A stretch of DNA of 64,000 nt. Origin: Alphaproteobacteria bacterium (GTDB lineage: Bacteria > Pseudomonadota > Alphaproteobacteria > Geminicoccales > Geminicoccaceae). Position 1 is the first letter of the stretch. Every line of letters begins with the position of its first letter. Where the stretch lies: positions 61,228 to 125,227 of the forward strand of contig JALUAG010000077.1 of assembly GCA_027045875.1 (NCBI GenBank), written 5' to 3'. The position numbers and the translations under genes are program-made. The notes beneath the pieces are model-generated. The model ran no database searches. It was not told the DNA's origin and saw only the letters and a program-made list of their open reading frames with translations. Below, piece by piece: positions 30,183 through 40,320 of the stretch.

Positions 30183-31331
30183 TCAGTTGCAGGTGACGCC
30201 CAGCGGCGGCAGCGTGTCGACGATCTTCTGCTTGCCGTCCACCACCTCGGCGAGGAAGCTCACCCGGTCCACGTCGCCCTTGTCGTCCCAGCTGGTCTCG
30301 ATGAGGATACCCGGCTCCTGTTCGAGGGTGATCGTGGTGCAGTGGAGAGCGTCGGCGAAGGCCTTGCGGTCGAACCCGCCGATGCGCTCGGTGATCTCCT
30401 TGACCGTATAGACGGCGAGGTAGCCCTTGATGGCGTTGTGGTCGGGCGTCGTGTCGTAGCGGGCCACGAACTTGTCCCGGAAGGCCGCGATCGAGGGCAG
30501 CGGCGCGTCGGCCGAGAGACCGACATGGCCCCGCACGCCGTTGGCCGCCTCGCCGGCGAGCTCGATCACCTTCTGATTGAGCAGGGTGGTCTCGCCGATG
30601 AGCGGAACGTCGAGCCCCTGTTTCCTGGCCTCGCGCAGGAACCGGGCGCTCTCCTCCTCGTGCAGATAGACGAAGGCCGCATCGGGCGCCGCCTGCTTGA
30701 TCTTCACCACATCGGCGGCGAAATCGCTCTGGCCCACCTCGCTCGAGATGTCGGCCACCACCTTGATGCCCCGCTTCTCCATCTCGGCCACGAAGGCGTC
30801 CCGGCCGCCGCGTCCGAAATCGTTGTTGACCCAGAGCACGGCCACCGACTTGGCGCCGATACCGTCGCGGATGTAGTTGGCGAGCTTGGGCATGCTGGCG
30901 GCCTGGCTGAGGCTCGTCCGGAAGATGAAGGGATTGCCCATCTCGGTGATGACCGAGGCCTCGGAACCCACGATCTGCGGCACGCCGGCCTGCCGGGTGA
31001 GCTGCATGTTGACCTTGGTGGACGAGGAATAGATGGGTCCCAGCACCACGTAGGGATCGAGATCGAGGGCCTTCTGCACGGCGGCCCGCGAGACGCCCGG
31101 ATTGCTCTGGGTGTCGAAATGGGTGATCTCGATGCTGCGCCCGAGGATGCCGCCGGCGGCGTTGATCTCCTCCACCGCCATCTCGACCGCGTTCTTCCAC
31201 ATGTTGCCGACCGTGGCGCCGTTGCCCGAAAGCTCGATGACATCGGCGATCCGCACCGTTTCCGCCGCCTGCAGGGACGGTGCGGCGAGTGCCAGCAGGG
31301 CGATCGCCGAGAGCAGCTCACGTCTTCTCAT
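30183..31331 (-). CDS. ABC transporter substrate-binding protein, Leu/Ile/Val-binding family
   Basis: A 382-residue periplasmic protein with a Sec signal peptide (MRRRELLSAIALLALAAPSLQA|AETV). The mature part is a type I periplasmic binding fold: VRIADVIELSGNGATVGNMWKNAVEMAVEEINAAGG, then HFDTQSNPGVSRAAVQKAL and AVLWVNNDFGRGGRDAF. The ATG at 31331 follows GGAGGGAGG. It is the first gene of the liv-type operon. The ligand may be an amino acid, amide or aromatic compound; the family name alone does not decide it. Confidence 0.93.
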   Translation of the reverse strand: MRRRELLSAIALLALAAPSLQAAETVRIADVIELSGNGATVGNMWKNAVEMAVEEINAAGGILGRSIEITHFDTQSNPGVSRAAVQKALDLDPYVVLGPIYSSSTKVNMQLTRQAGVPQIVGSEASVITEMGNPFIFRTSLSQAASMPKLANYIRDGIGAKSVAVLWVNNDFGRGGRDAFVAEMEKRGIKVVADISSEVGQSDFAADVVKIKQAAPDAAFVYLHEEESARFLREARKQGLDVPLIGETTLLNQKVIELAGEAANGVRGHVGLSADAPLPSIAAFRDKFVARYDTTPDHNAIKGYLAVYTVKEITERIGGFDRKAFADALHCTTITLEQEPGILIETSWDDKGDVDRVSFLAEVVDGKQKIVDTLPPLGVTCN

Positions 31332-31570
31332 GGTCGGGTGCCTCCCTCCGGTTCTCCGTTCTTCCCGGACCCGGATCATGCCGCCCCGGCCGGGAATTGC
31401 AACCATCGGCCGGATTCCCCGCCGCGACTTCGCCCGGTCGCTCCCCGCATGACGCACCCGCACAAGCCGGTGGCACGAATCGCGCAAGGTCACGCGCCCC
31501 GGCCACGCCAAGATGGCACGTTCCCGCGTGCCACGGGATCCTCGGCCGACAACATGGGGAGGCGACACTC

Positions 31571-33181
31571 ATGGCCGACGCGCGCATTCCGGAGCCCACC
31601 GGGCTCGCGACACCCATCGAGACCGATTACCGGATCGGCCAGCACAACATCGCAGTGAAACTCGGCCCCTTCGGCCTCGACATCCACAACCCGGTGTTCG
31701 TGGTGTCGGGGCTGACGGTGGTCGTCTTCGTCCTCCTGGCCCTCGCCCTGCAGGAGCAGGCGGAGGCCTTCTTCCTCTGGCTCCGCGGCCTCCTGACCTC
31801 GGGCTTCGACTGGTTCTTCCTGCTTTCGGCCAACATCTTCGTGATCGTCGGCCTCGTACTGATCGTCTCGCCCCTGGGCCGGGTGCGCATCGGCGGCACG
31901 GAAGCGAGGCCCGACTATTCCTACCTCTCCTGGTTCGCGATGCTGTTCGCGGCGGGCATGGGCATCGGGCTCATGTTCTTCGGCGTCGCCGAGCCCATTT
32001 CCCACTACACCTCCTCCGTCGCCGAGAACGCGGGCACGCCCGAGAGCTGGGCCCCGCTCGCCGGCGCGCCGGGGGATCCCGAGGGTGCGCGGCGCCTCGC
32101 CATGGCCGCCACCATCTTCCACTGGGCCCTGCATCCCTGGGCGATCTACGCCCTCGTGGCGCTGGCGCTCGCCCTCTTCGCCTACAACAAGGGGCTGCCC
32201 CTCACCATGCGCTCGATCTTCTATCCGATCTTCGGCGAGCGCACCTGGGGCTGGCCCGGCCACGTCGTCGATACCCTCGCCGTGTTCGCGACCCTGTTCG
32301 GTCTCGCCACCTCGCTCGGCATCGGTGCCCAGCAGGCCAACGCCGGTCTCGAATTCCTTTTCGGCGTGCCGGTCGACGACCTCTCCAAGGTGGTCCTGGT
32401 GATCGGCATCACCGTCATCGCCGTCACCTCGGTGGTCATGGGGCTCGACGCCGGCGTCAAGCGCCTTTCCGAGATCAACATGGTGCTGGCGGCCCTGCTG
32501 CTGCTGTTCGTGCTGCTGTTCGGGCCGACGGCGGCGCTGGTTACCGGCTTCTTCGCCAACCTCGCCGCCTACGCCCAGTACCTGCCCGCCCTTTCGAACC
32601 CCTTCGGGCGCAGCGATGCCAATTTCGCCCAGGGATGGACGGCCTTCTACTGGGCCTGGTGGATCTCCTGGTCGCCCTTCGTCGGCATGTTCATCGCCCG
32701 GGTGAGCCGGGGGCGCACGGTGCGCGAGTTCATCGTCAGCGTGCTGCTGATCCCCTCGCTGGTCTCGGTGCTGTGGATGACGGTGTTCGGCGACACCGCG
32801 ATCGCGCTGGTGACGGAGGGCATGCAGACGATCGCCGATGCCGCCCTCGAGCTCAAACTGTTCGCCATGCTGGGCGGGCTGCCGCTCTCCGGGATCACCT
32901 CCTTCGTCGGCATCCTGCTGGTGATCGTCTTCTTCACCACCTCCTCCGATTCGGGCTCCCTCGTGATCGACACCATCACCGCCGGCGGCAAGGTGAACGC
33001 ACCGCTGGCCCAGAGGGTCTTCTGGGCGATCTTCGAGGGACTCGTGGCCATCGCGCTCCTCCTGGGCGGCGGCCTCGTGGCCTTGCAGGCGGCGGCGGTT
33101 TCCACCGGCCTGCCCTTCACGGTGGTGCTGCTGCTGGGCTGCTACACCCTGATCCGGGGGCTGCTTCGCGAGCCGCGCTAG
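31571..33181 (+). CDS. BCCT family betaine/choline/carnitine-type transporter
   Basis: A 536-residue secondary transporter with 12 expected membrane helices. The signature FAAGMGIGLMFFGVAEPISHY is near residues 130-150 and the conserved WTAFYWAWWISWSPFVGMFIARVSRGRT is near 357-384. These carriers import quaternary ammonium or related compounds by sodium or proton symport. The long C-terminal osmosensing tail of BetP is missing, so it may serve nutrition rather than osmotic regulation. It is divergent from the liv operon (239 bp between) and ends 3 bp from the convergent YeeE gene. Confidence 0.95.
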   Translation: MADARIPEPTGLATPIETDYRIGQHNIAVKLGPFGLDIHNPVFVVSGLTVVVFVLLALALQEQAEAFFLWLRGLLTSGFDWFFLLSANIFVIVGLVLIVSPLGRVRIGGTEARPDYSYLSWFAMLFAAGMGIGLMFFGVAEPISHYTSSVAENAGTPESWAPLAGAPGDPEGARRLAMAATIFHWALHPWAIYALVALALALFAYNKGLPLTMRSIFYPIFGERTWGWPGHVVDTLAVFATLFGLATSLGIGAQQANAGLEFLFGVPVDDLSKVVLVIGITVIAVTSVVMGLDAGVKRLSEINMVLAALLLLFVLLFGPTAALVTGFFANLAAYAQYLPALSNPFGRSDANFAQGWTAFYWAWWISWSPFVGMFIARVSRGRTVREFIVSVLLIPSLVSVLWMTVFGDTAIALVTEGMQTIADAALELKLFAMLGGLPLSGITSFVGILLVIVFFTTSSDSGSLVIDTITAGGKVNAPLAQRVFWAIFEGLVAIALLLGGGLVALQAAAVSTGLPFTVVLLLGCYTLIRGLLREPR

Positions 33182-33184
33182 GCT

Positions 33185-34360
33185 TCAGCCGCGGCTCATG
33201 CCGAACAGCGGGCGCAGTCGCGTGCCGAGCCAGTTGCCGGCAAAGGCGAACACCATCCAGGCCCAGCCGTGGAGGCTGCCGGAGGCGATGCCGGAGAAGA
33301 AGGCGCCGATGTTGCAGCCGAAGGCGAGGCGCGCGCCGTAGCCCAGGAGCAGGCCGCCGATGGCCGCCGACAGGAGGGCCCGCGCCGGCAGCCGCCATAC
33401 GGGACGGAAGGCGCCGGCGAGACCGGCGGCCAGAAAGGCTCCGAGAATGATCCCCAGGTTCATCACCGAGGTGACGTCCCGCCAGACGGGCGCGTCCAGC
33501 GCTCCGGCCCGCGCCGCCCAGTAGGGCCATTCGCGCACCGATATGCCGATGGCGTCGAACAGCTTCGCGCCCCAGAGCGCGAAGCCCCAGGTGATGCCCC
33601 ACGGCCGCCCGGCGAGCGCGAGGGTGGCGTAGTTCAGAAGGGCCAGCGCCACGGCACCGGCCAGGATCGGCCAAGGGCCGCGCAGAAGATCCCAGCGTCG
33701 CCGCGGGAGACGTTCGGGACCACCACGCCGTCGCTCCACGACCAGGGTGAGGAGAACGATCGCCCCGAACAGCGCGAGGTTGAGGGCCAGCGCCGGGACC
33801 AGCCCGAGTTCCCTCACGAGGGACACCGGTGGCAGCGCGGGCTGGGCGAGCCAGAACGGCATGTGGGCGGTGCCGATCACCGAGCCGAGGACGAAGAAGG
33901 CCAAGGTCACCACCATGCGGGTGCTGCCGCCGCCGACCGTGAACAGGGTGCCGGAGGCGCAGCCGCCGCCGAGCTGCATGCCGACGCCGAAGAGAAAGGC
34001 CCCGACCGCGAGACTCACTCCGATCGGGGCGACGAAGCCGCCCACCGGCCGGCCGAAGAGCTGGCCGGCATCGAGCGCAGGAAAGAACAGAAGGACCGCC
34101 ACCGCCAGCATCAGCATCTGGGCGCGCAGCCCCCGCCCCTCGCCTTCGACCAGGAAGCGCCGCCAGGCGTAGGTGAAACCGAAGCTCGCGTGATAGAGGC
34201 TGATCCCCAGCAGCAGCCCCACGAGGAGCAGGGCGGCCATGCGCGGACCGGCCGCCTGCAGGGCCATCGCCGCCCCGGCCAACCCCAGCACCAGCGCACC
34301 GCCCACGACCCGCAGGTCGGGCCCGCTTCGCGCCATCGCGCCGGTCACCGTGGTCGCCAT
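33185..34360 (-). CDS. YeeE/YedE family thiosulfate-type transporter
   Basis: A 391-residue integral membrane protein with the two conserved Cys-containing half-repeats of the YeeE/YedE (TsuA) family: LGGGCASGTLFTVGGGS near 110-126 and LAFGCNIGAFFSGIASGS near 345-362. In TsuA the equivalent cysteines pass thiosulfate through the membrane. Thiosulfate or another sulfur species is the likely substrate. The gene has a plausible promoter of its own and is separate from the Dpp operon downstream. Confidence 0.9.
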   Translation of the reverse strand: MATTVTGAMARSGPDLRVVGGALVLGLAGAAMALQAAGPRMAALLLVGLLLGISLYHASFGFTYAWRRFLVEGEGRGLRAQMLMLAVAVLLFFPALDAGQLFGRPVGGFVAPIGVSLAVGAFLFGVGMQLGGGCASGTLFTVGGGSTRMVVTLAFFVLGSVIGTAHMPFWLAQPALPPVSLVRELGLVPALALNLALFGAIVLLTLVVERRRGGPERLPRRRWDLLRGPWPILAGAVALALLNYATLALAGRPWGITWGFALWGAKLFDAIGISVREWPYWAARAGALDAPVWRDVTSVMNLGIILGAFLAAGLAGAFRPVWRLPARALLSAAIGGLLLGYGARLAFGCNIGAFFSGIASGSLHGWAWMVFAFAGNWLGTRLRPLFGMSRG

Positions 34361-34396
34361 TTCAACAGCCCTACGTCGGGGTTATGCTTTCTTCAC

Positions 34397-34424
34397 ATTC
34401 TGCATTCGTCGTTTTCGTCGTCAA
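34397..34424 (-). promoter_or_regulatory. Candidate promoter of the YeeE gene
   Basis: On the minus strand TTGACG (34424-34419) is followed after 16 bases by CAGAAT (34402-34397), about 37 bases before the ATG at 34360. It lies in a short AT-richer patch that stands out from the surrounding GC-rich DNA. Confidence 0.4.
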
Positions 34425-34486
34425 GTGCGGCCCACGGCCGCTCGGCTCCGGACGGAACGGATTTCACCATGAGGGCGGCCGTGCCG

Positions 34487-36592
34487 TCATCTCAACGGGA
34501 TGTGAGACGGCTCCCGCGGGTGCCGGCGGCGGATGACCGGCCGGCCGCGGGCGAGCTCCTCGGCCGGCAGATGACAGAGGATCCGGTGATCCCCGTCGAA
34601 GCGACGCAGGGGCGGTTCCCGTTCCTCGCAGACGGAACCGATCCTGCGCGGGCAGCGGGTGTGGAAGGGGCAGCCCGCCGGCGGATCGAGGGCCGAAGGG
34701 AGTTCGCCTTCGAGGAGGATGCGCCTCTTCACGAGCCCGGGATCGGCCAGCGGCACGGCGGAGAGCAGGGCTTCGGTATAGGGGTGATAGGGCGGCGCGA
34801 ACACCGCCCCGGTCGGTCCCTGCTCGACGATCCGCCCGAGGTACATCACCGCCACGCGGTCGGCCAGATAGTGCACGAGGGAGAGATCGTGGCTGATGAA
34901 CAGGAGCGTCGTGCGCCGCCGGCGCTGGATGTCGGTCAGAAGCCCGGTGATCGCCGCCTGCACCGAGACGTCGAGGGCCGAGACCGGCTCGTCGGCGACC
35001 ACCAGCCGCGGATCGCCGGCGAACGCCCGGGCGATGCCGATGCGCTGCTTCTGGCCGCCGGAGAGCTGACGCGGCCGACGCCGGAAGAAGGCACGCGGCA
35101 GCTTGACCAGATCGAGGAGCTCGTACACGCGGCGCCGTACCTGGGCGCGGTTCCGGGCGGCGCCGAACTTCCGCACCACCCGGGCGATCTGGAAACCCAC
35201 CGCATGGCTGGGGTTGAGGGTCTCCGAGGGGTTCTGGAAGATCATCTGCAGATGGGCGACGATCTCGGGCGGACGGGTCTCCACCGGCGCGCCGGCGATC
35301 TCCCGCCCCTCGAAGGTGATGCGCCCGGCGGTGGCCGGCTCCAGCCCCACCAGCACCTTGGCGAAGGTGGATTTGCCGCAGCCCGATTCGCCGACGATGG
35401 CGAGGGTCTCCCCTTCCCGGGCGACCAGATCCAGTCCCTCGTTGGCGGCGATGCGCCGTGTCCCGTCCCGGCCCGTCAGGGCGGCGAACAGCCCGCCGTC
35501 GAGTTCGTACTCCTTGCGCAACCGGTGCACCTCGAGCACCACCGGTCCCGGCCCCTCGGCCGTCCGCGGCTCCGGCCCACGGCTCTCCCTCTCCCATGCG
35601 ATCTCCGCCTGGCGGGCACAGCGCACGCGATGGCCCGGATCGGCGTCCAGCGGGCGCATCCGCTGCTCGCGGTCGCAGGTACCTTGGCGGTAGTGGGTGC
35701 AGCGGGGACCGAAGAAGCAGCCGCCGGGGCGCTCGTGGGGAAGCGGCAGCTGGCCGGGGATCGGGCGCAGGGGCCGGGCCCGCCGGTCGCTGTCCGGCAG
35801 CGGGATGGCGGCGAACAGTCCGCGCGCGTAGGGATGCCGCATGCCGGCGAAGACGTTCGTCACCGGCCCCTCCTCGACCACCTGGCCGGCGTACATTACG
35901 GCCACCCGGTCGCAGGTCTCGCGGATCAGCCCCAGATTGTGACTGATGTAGAGAATGGCGGTGCCGAACCGCTCGGCGACGCCACGGATCAGATCGACGA
36001 TCCCCGCCTCGACGGTGACGTCGAGCGCGGTGGTCGGCTCGTCGAGGAGGAGCAGCGCGGGATCGGCCAAAAGCGCCATGGCGATCACCACCCGCTGCTG
36101 CTGGCCGCCCGAGAGCTCGTGGGGGTAGGCGGAGAAAATGCGGCGAGTGTCGGGAAGCCCCACCCGCGCGAGTATGTCGAGCGCGCGTTCGCGCGCCTCG
36201 GCCCTTCCCGCCCCCGCATGGTAGCGGGGAACCTCGACGAGCTGCCGGCCGACCGTCATCGAGGGGTTCAGGGAGGCCATCGGCTCCTGGTAGACCATGC
36301 TGATCCGCGAGCCCCGGATCCGGCGCAGCTCGCGTTCGCTCATGGTGGTGAGCTCCCGGCCGTCGAAGCGGATGCTGCCGGCGACGATGCGTCCCGCGCG
36401 TCCGAGATAGCGCATCACGGCCAGCGCCACCGTCGACTTGCCGCAGCCCGATTCGCCGACCAGCCCCACCGCCTCGCCGCGCGCGATCGCGAGATCGAAC
36501 CCCACCACCGCGGGCACCTCGCCGGCGCGGGTGAAGTAGGAGACGCCGAGGCCCTCGCAGGCGAGTATCGGCCGCTTTGCGCTCGCCCCCAT
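34487..36592 (-). CDS. Dipeptide/oligopeptide ABC transporter, fused double ATPase
   Basis: A 701-residue protein carrying two complete ABC ATPase domains, equivalent to DppD and DppF joined as in GsiA. Domain 1 has Walker A GESGCGKST (46-54), signature LSGGQQQR and Walker B LLLLDEPTTALD. Domain 2 has a second GESGCGKST, signature LSGGQKQR and VVADEPVSALD. Each half ends in the oligopeptide C-terminal motif with cysteines (CFFGPRCTHYRQGTC and CPFHTRCPRRIGSVC). The ATG at 36592 follows GAGGGA and lies 5 bp past the permease stop. Confidence 0.94.
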   Translation of the reverse strand: MGASAKRPILACEGLGVSYFTRAGEVPAVVGFDLAIARGEAVGLVGESGCGKSTVALAVMRYLGRAGRIVAGSIRFDGRELTTMSERELRRIRGSRISMVYQEPMASLNPSMTVGRQLVEVPRYHAGAGRAEARERALDILARVGLPDTRRIFSAYPHELSGGQQQRVVIAMALLADPALLLLDEPTTALDVTVEAGIVDLIRGVAERFGTAILYISHNLGLIRETCDRVAVMYAGQVVEEGPVTNVFAGMRHPYARGLFAAIPLPDSDRRARPLRPIPGQLPLPHERPGGCFFGPRCTHYRQGTCDREQRMRPLDADPGHRVRCARQAEIAWERESRGPEPRTAEGPGPVVLEVHRLRKEYELDGGLFAALTGRDGTRRIAANEGLDLVAREGETLAIVGESGCGKSTFAKVLVGLEPATAGRITFEGREIAGAPVETRPPEIVAHLQMIFQNPSETLNPSHAVGFQIARVVRKFGAARNRAQVRRRVYELLDLVKLPRAFFRRRPRQLSGGQKQRIGIARAFAGDPRLVVADEPVSALDVSVQAAITGLLTDIQRRRRTTLLFISHDLSLVHYLADRVAVMYLGRIVEQGPTGAVFAPPYHPYTEALLSAVPLADPGLVKRRILLEGELPSALDPPAGCPFHTRCPRRIGSVCEEREPPLRRFDGDHRILCHLPAEELARGRPVIRRRHPREPSHIPLR

Positions 36593-36597
36593 GTCCC

Positions 36598-37488
36598 TCA
36601 GTCCCTCAGCGAGATCTCGCGCAGCCCGTCGGCCAGCAGGTTGAAGCCCAGCACCAGCGAGGAGACGGCGAGCGCCGGAAAGACCATGGCGTGGCCGGCG
36701 AACGCCCCCATCGGTTGCGTCTCGGCGATCATCGCCCCCCAGTCGGGATCGGGCGGCGGCAGACCGAGCCCGAGAAAGCCGAGGGTGGCGAGGGCGATGG
36801 TCGTGTAGCCCATGCGCAGGCAGGCGTCGACGAGGAGCGGCCCGCGGGCGTTGGGCAGCAGTTCGACGAGCATGATCCACAGCGCACCCTCGCCCCGCGC
36901 CCGCGCGGCGAGAACGTAGTCGCGGGTCCGCAGATCGAGCACGAGACCGCGGACGATCCGCATGATGGCGGGGGCCGAGGCGAAGGTGACGGCGAGCACG
37001 ATGTTGAGGGGCGAGGCGCCGATCCGGGTGATGACGACGATGTAGAGGACCATCACCGGAAAGCTCAGCAGCAGATTGGCCACGAACGACAGGATCTCGT
37101 CCCACCATCCGCCGCGATAGCCGGCCACGAGCCCCATGGCGATACCGACGAGATAGGCGGCGAGGGTGGCGAGACCGGCCCAGACCAGGACCCGACGCGC
37201 GCCCCAGATCAGTCGCGAGAGCACGTCCCTGCCCTTGATGTCGGTGCCGAGCCAGAAGGTGGCAGTGCCGTCGGCACTGACCGAAAGGGGCGGGCGGAGG
37301 GGCTCCAGCGGCAGATTGGGGTCGGCCAGCGGCAGCAGCGGCGCCAGCACCGCCATCGCCAGCCAGAAGAGGAGAATGGCGGCGCCGGCCATCGCCACCG
37401 GGCTTTCGCGGAGAACGCCCAGGCTGCGCAGGGCGGCGGCGAGCAGGGGAAGCGCCTCGCTCCGGTCCCGCCGTCCGCGTACTGCCAT
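36598..37488 (-). CDS. Dipeptide/oligopeptide ABC permease, DppC type
   Basis: A 296-residue inner-membrane permease. The N-terminal OppC-type segment (PLADPNLP...FWLGTDIKGRDVLSRLIWGAR) is followed by helices and the EAA loop YVLAARARGEGALWIMLVELLPN, with GLGLPPPDPDWGAMI near the C-terminus, all hallmarks of DppC/OppC. Its ATG shares one base with the stop of the preceding permease gene (TGATG), so the two are translationally coupled. Confidence 0.93.
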   Translation of the reverse strand: MAVRGRRDRSEALPLLAAALRSLGVLRESPVAMAGAAILLFWLAMAVLAPLLPLADPNLPLEPLRPPLSVSADGTATFWLGTDIKGRDVLSRLIWGARRVLVWAGLATLAAYLVGIAMGLVAGYRGGWWDEILSFVANLLLSFPVMVLYIVVITRIGASPLNIVLAVTFASAPAIMRIVRGLVLDLRTRDYVLAARARGEGALWIMLVELLPNARGPLLVDACLRMGYTTIALATLGFLGLGLPPPDPDWGAMIAETQPMGAFAGHAMVFPALAVSSLVLGFNLLADGLREISLRD

Positions 37489-38432
37489 CAGCCGCCCTCC
37501 CGGGCGAAGCGGATGCGCGGGTTCAGAAGGGTGTAGCCCACATCGGAGAGGAACTGCGAGAACACCGCCACGAAGACGGCGACCATGGTGCAGGCCTCGA
37601 TCAGATAGATGTCGCCGAACATGGCGGCTTCATAGAGAAGGGCGCCGAAGCCCTTGTAGGCGAAGAAGACCTCCACCACGATCACCCCCGACAATAGCCA
37701 GTTGAGCTGGAGCACGATCACGGTGAAGGGGGCGATCAGGGCGTTCCTGAGCGCATGGCCGAGGATCACCCGGTGGCGCGGCAGCCCCTTCAGGACGGCG
37801 GTGCGGATGTAGGGCGAGGTCATCACCTCGGCCATCGAGGCCCGGGTCATGCGTGCCACATAGCCGAAGTCGTAGAGCACCAGCACCGCCACCGGCAGCA
37901 CGAGCTGCCTCCAGTCGAAACCGCCGGTCATCGAGGAGGTCCCGGGCAGCCAGCGCAGTTCGAACACGAACAGGGCGACGAGAAAGGCCGCCGAGGCGAA
38001 CTCGGGGATCGAGGTGGTGCCGATGGAGAGGAAGGAGAGCAGGCGGTCCAAGAGCGACCCCTCGCGCATGCCCGCGAGCACCCCGAGGGTCAGCGACAGC
38101 GGAATCATCAGCGCGAACACGAGGCCCGCCAGGATGGCGGTGTTGGCGAGACGCGGCCAGAGGAGATCCGACACCGGCGCCTTGAAGCGGATCGACTGGC
38201 CGAAGTCGCCGCGCAGCGCATCCGCCACCCATTCGCCGTAGCGCACCAGGAACGGCCGGTTGTAGCCCTCCTTCTCCAGCCACAGCTCCCGCTGTTCGAT
38301 GGAGGAATAGGGCCCGAGCACCTTGCCGGCCACCGCGAGCTTGTCGCTCTCGAAGATCAGGAACAGCAGGAAGGAGACGACGGCCATGATCAGCACCATC
38401 GCCCCGAAACGGCGGAGCGCGAGCTTCAGCAT
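37488..38432 (-). CDS. Dipeptide/oligopeptide ABC permease, DppB type
   Basis: A 314-residue inner-membrane permease beginning with a helix (MLKLALRRFGAMVLIMAVVSFLLFLIF). It has the DppB features ERYGEWV-like RYGEWVADALRGDFGQSI, the loop YIRTAVLKGLPRHRVILGHALRNAL (EAA motif region) and a C-terminal EVFFAYKGFGALLYEAAMFGD. It pairs with the DppC-type protein to form the channel, and lies 63 bp after the binding-protein gene. Confidence 0.93.
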   Translation of the reverse strand: MLKLALRRFGAMVLIMAVVSFLLFLIFESDKLAVAGKVLGPYSSIEQRELWLEKEGYNRPFLVRYGEWVADALRGDFGQSIRFKAPVSDLLWPRLANTAILAGLVFALMIPLSLTLGVLAGMREGSLLDRLLSFLSIGTTSIPEFASAAFLVALFVFELRWLPGTSSMTGGFDWRQLVLPVAVLVLYDFGYVARMTRASMAEVMTSPYIRTAVLKGLPRHRVILGHALRNALIAPFTVIVLQLNWLLSGVIVVEVFFAYKGFGALLYEAAMFGDIYLIEACTMVAVFVAVFSQFLSDVGYTLLNPRIRFAREGG

Positions 38433-38495
38433 GCCCGCCGCCGCCCCGGATGCCCTAGCCGGCGCCCCGGGACCGTCCCGCTTCCCGCCACCTTC

Positions 38496-40232
38496 CTAGG
38501 CGTCGATCCACACACGATGGAAGAGATGGTACTGCGTCGGATGTGCGCGGAATCCCTTCACCTTTTCGGACGCCACCGTGAACTTGGGCTGCCACAGCGG
38601 CTGCACGATCACCGCATCATCGCGCAGGATGCGCTCCACCCTCTCCATCAGCCGCCGCCGCTCCTCGACATCGAGGGTCGATTCGGCGGCGTCCAGCGCC
38701 TCGTCGAAGGCCTTGTTGCAGTAGCGGGTCTCGTTCCAGGGCACGCCGCAGCGATAGCCCAGCGACAGCACCATCGTCCCGAGCGGCCGGTGGGTCCAGG
38801 AGGTGAAGCCGAAGGGGGTCTTGTCCCAGATCTCCCAGTACTGCGGCGCCGGCATGACATTGATGGCGAGCCGGATGCCGGCGGGGGCGAGCTGCTCGCG
38901 GAAGATCTCGCACACCTGCTGCTGCCAGGGGCCGTTGGTGTTGCCGACGTCGATGGTGAGCTCCAGCCCCTCCGCGTATCCGGCCTCGGCCAGCAGCCGG
39001 CGTGCCTCCGCCACGTCCGGCTCGAAGCGCGGCAGGGGGAAGTACTCGGGATGGATCGGCGCCACATGGTGGTGTTCGCCCACCGTCCCGCGGCCGAGAT
39101 AGACGAGCTCCGGATAGACCTCGGCATTGCAGCAGAGCTGGACCGCCTTGCGCACCCGCGGGTCGTCGAAGGGTTTCTTGTCCACCTGCATGCGCATGAC
39201 GCCGGTCTGCGCCGTCGTCACCTCGTAGAGGACGGCGCCGGGCACCGACTGCGCCATCTGCAGCGAGTCCTTGCCGACCTCGAAGGTCATGTCGACCTGG
39301 CCCGAGGCGAAGGCGGCGAGCTGGGCGGCCGAGGCGGCACCGTGATCGTAGTAGTGGATCTCGTCGAGATAGATCGGGCCGCCGATGAAGGGATCCTCGA
39401 GCGCCTCGCCCCAGTAGGGCCGATCGACGCGCTTCAGGATGCACTTCTCGCCGACCGCGAAGTCGGCGATGGTGTAGGGTCCCGTGCCCACCGGCCAGGC
39501 CAGCAGATCGCCGCCGTTCTTCTCGAAATCGCGGTGGACGATGGCGGTCGGATAGTTGAACAGGTTCTCCGGGATCGACAGCACGGGCCGCGAGAGATTG
39601 AGGCGCACGGTGTAATCATCGAGCTTCTCGATGGCACCGCTGCGCATCCGCCGGCCCATCTTGGGCGACCCGTCCTCGTTCTTCTCGCCGGTGTCGTACT
39701 CTTCGGTCATGGCCGCGAAGAGGCCCTGGTTGGAGGATCCCGTCGCCGGATCCAGCCAGCGCGTGAAGTTGAAGACGACGTCCTCGGCGTCGAAGGGATC
39801 GCCGTTGTGCCAGGTGATGCCGCGGCGGAGATGGAACGTCCACTGCGTGAGATCGTCGGAGGCCTCCCAGCGCTCGGCGAGATACGGGCGGGTCACGTTG
39901 TCCGGACCTGTGTAGGTCAGATACTCGACCATGTGCCGGACACAGTTCGACTTCTCGGTCCAGTCGAAGGTCGCGGGATCCTTGATCTCGGGCACCGGCA
40001 TCGAGACCCGCAGAATGCCGCCCCTGCGCGGTGCGTCCTGCGCCGCCTGCAGGGGATCCACCAGCCGTTGGCCGAGGATGCGGCCCGCCATCGCGTATGC
40101 CGCGGGCGCACTCACCCCGAGCAGGGTCACCGTGCGCAGGAACTCCCGTCGATCGCAACGTCCGGCTGCCAGCTGCGCCGTCATCCTGCGCACGCCGGGA
40201 TGGATGCGCCGGCCGTCGTTTCCTTTCGCCAT
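38496..40232 (-). CDS. ABC transporter substrate-binding protein, peptide/nickel family 5
   Basis: A 578-residue periplasmic binding protein of the SBP_bac_5 family. The N-terminus carries a twin-arginine-like export signal (CDRREFLRTVTLLGVSAPAA) instead of a simple Sec signal, suggesting export in folded form. Family motifs include RPYLAERWEASDDLTQWTFHLRRGITWHNGDPFDAEDVVF and DDPRVRKAVQLC. I use the ATG at 40232 with GAGGAGG upstream. It is the first gene of a four-gene operon with two permeases and a fused ATPase; the ligand may be a peptide, glycoside or opine. Confidence 0.92.
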   Translation of the reverse strand: MAKGNDGRRIHPGVRRMTAQLAAGRCDRREFLRTVTLLGVSAPAAYAMAGRILGQRLVDPLQAAQDAPRRGGILRVSMPVPEIKDPATFDWTEKSNCVRHMVEYLTYTGPDNVTRPYLAERWEASDDLTQWTFHLRRGITWHNGDPFDAEDVVFNFTRWLDPATGSSNQGLFAAMTEEYDTGEKNEDGSPKMGRRMRSGAIEKLDDYTVRLNLSRPVLSIPENLFNYPTAIVHRDFEKNGGDLLAWPVGTGPYTIADFAVGEKCILKRVDRPYWGEALEDPFIGGPIYLDEIHYYDHGAASAAQLAAFASGQVDMTFEVGKDSLQMAQSVPGAVLYEVTTAQTGVMRMQVDKKPFDDPRVRKAVQLCCNAEVYPELVYLGRGTVGEHHHVAPIHPEYFPLPRFEPDVAEARRLLAEAGYAEGLELTIDVGNTNGPWQQQVCEIFREQLAPAGIRLAINVMPAPQYWEIWDKTPFGFTSWTHRPLGTMVLSLGYRCGVPWNETRYCNKAFDEALDAAESTLDVEERRRLMERVERILRDDAVIVQPLWQPKFTVASEKVKGFRAHPTQYHLFHRVWIDA

Positions 40233-40320
40233 CGTTCGCTCAGCCTCCTCTGTCGCTGTCGCTGCCGCGCGTCCCGGACCCGCAGGTCCCGTCTCCGTCA
40301 CGGTTCGTTCGGTTTTAACG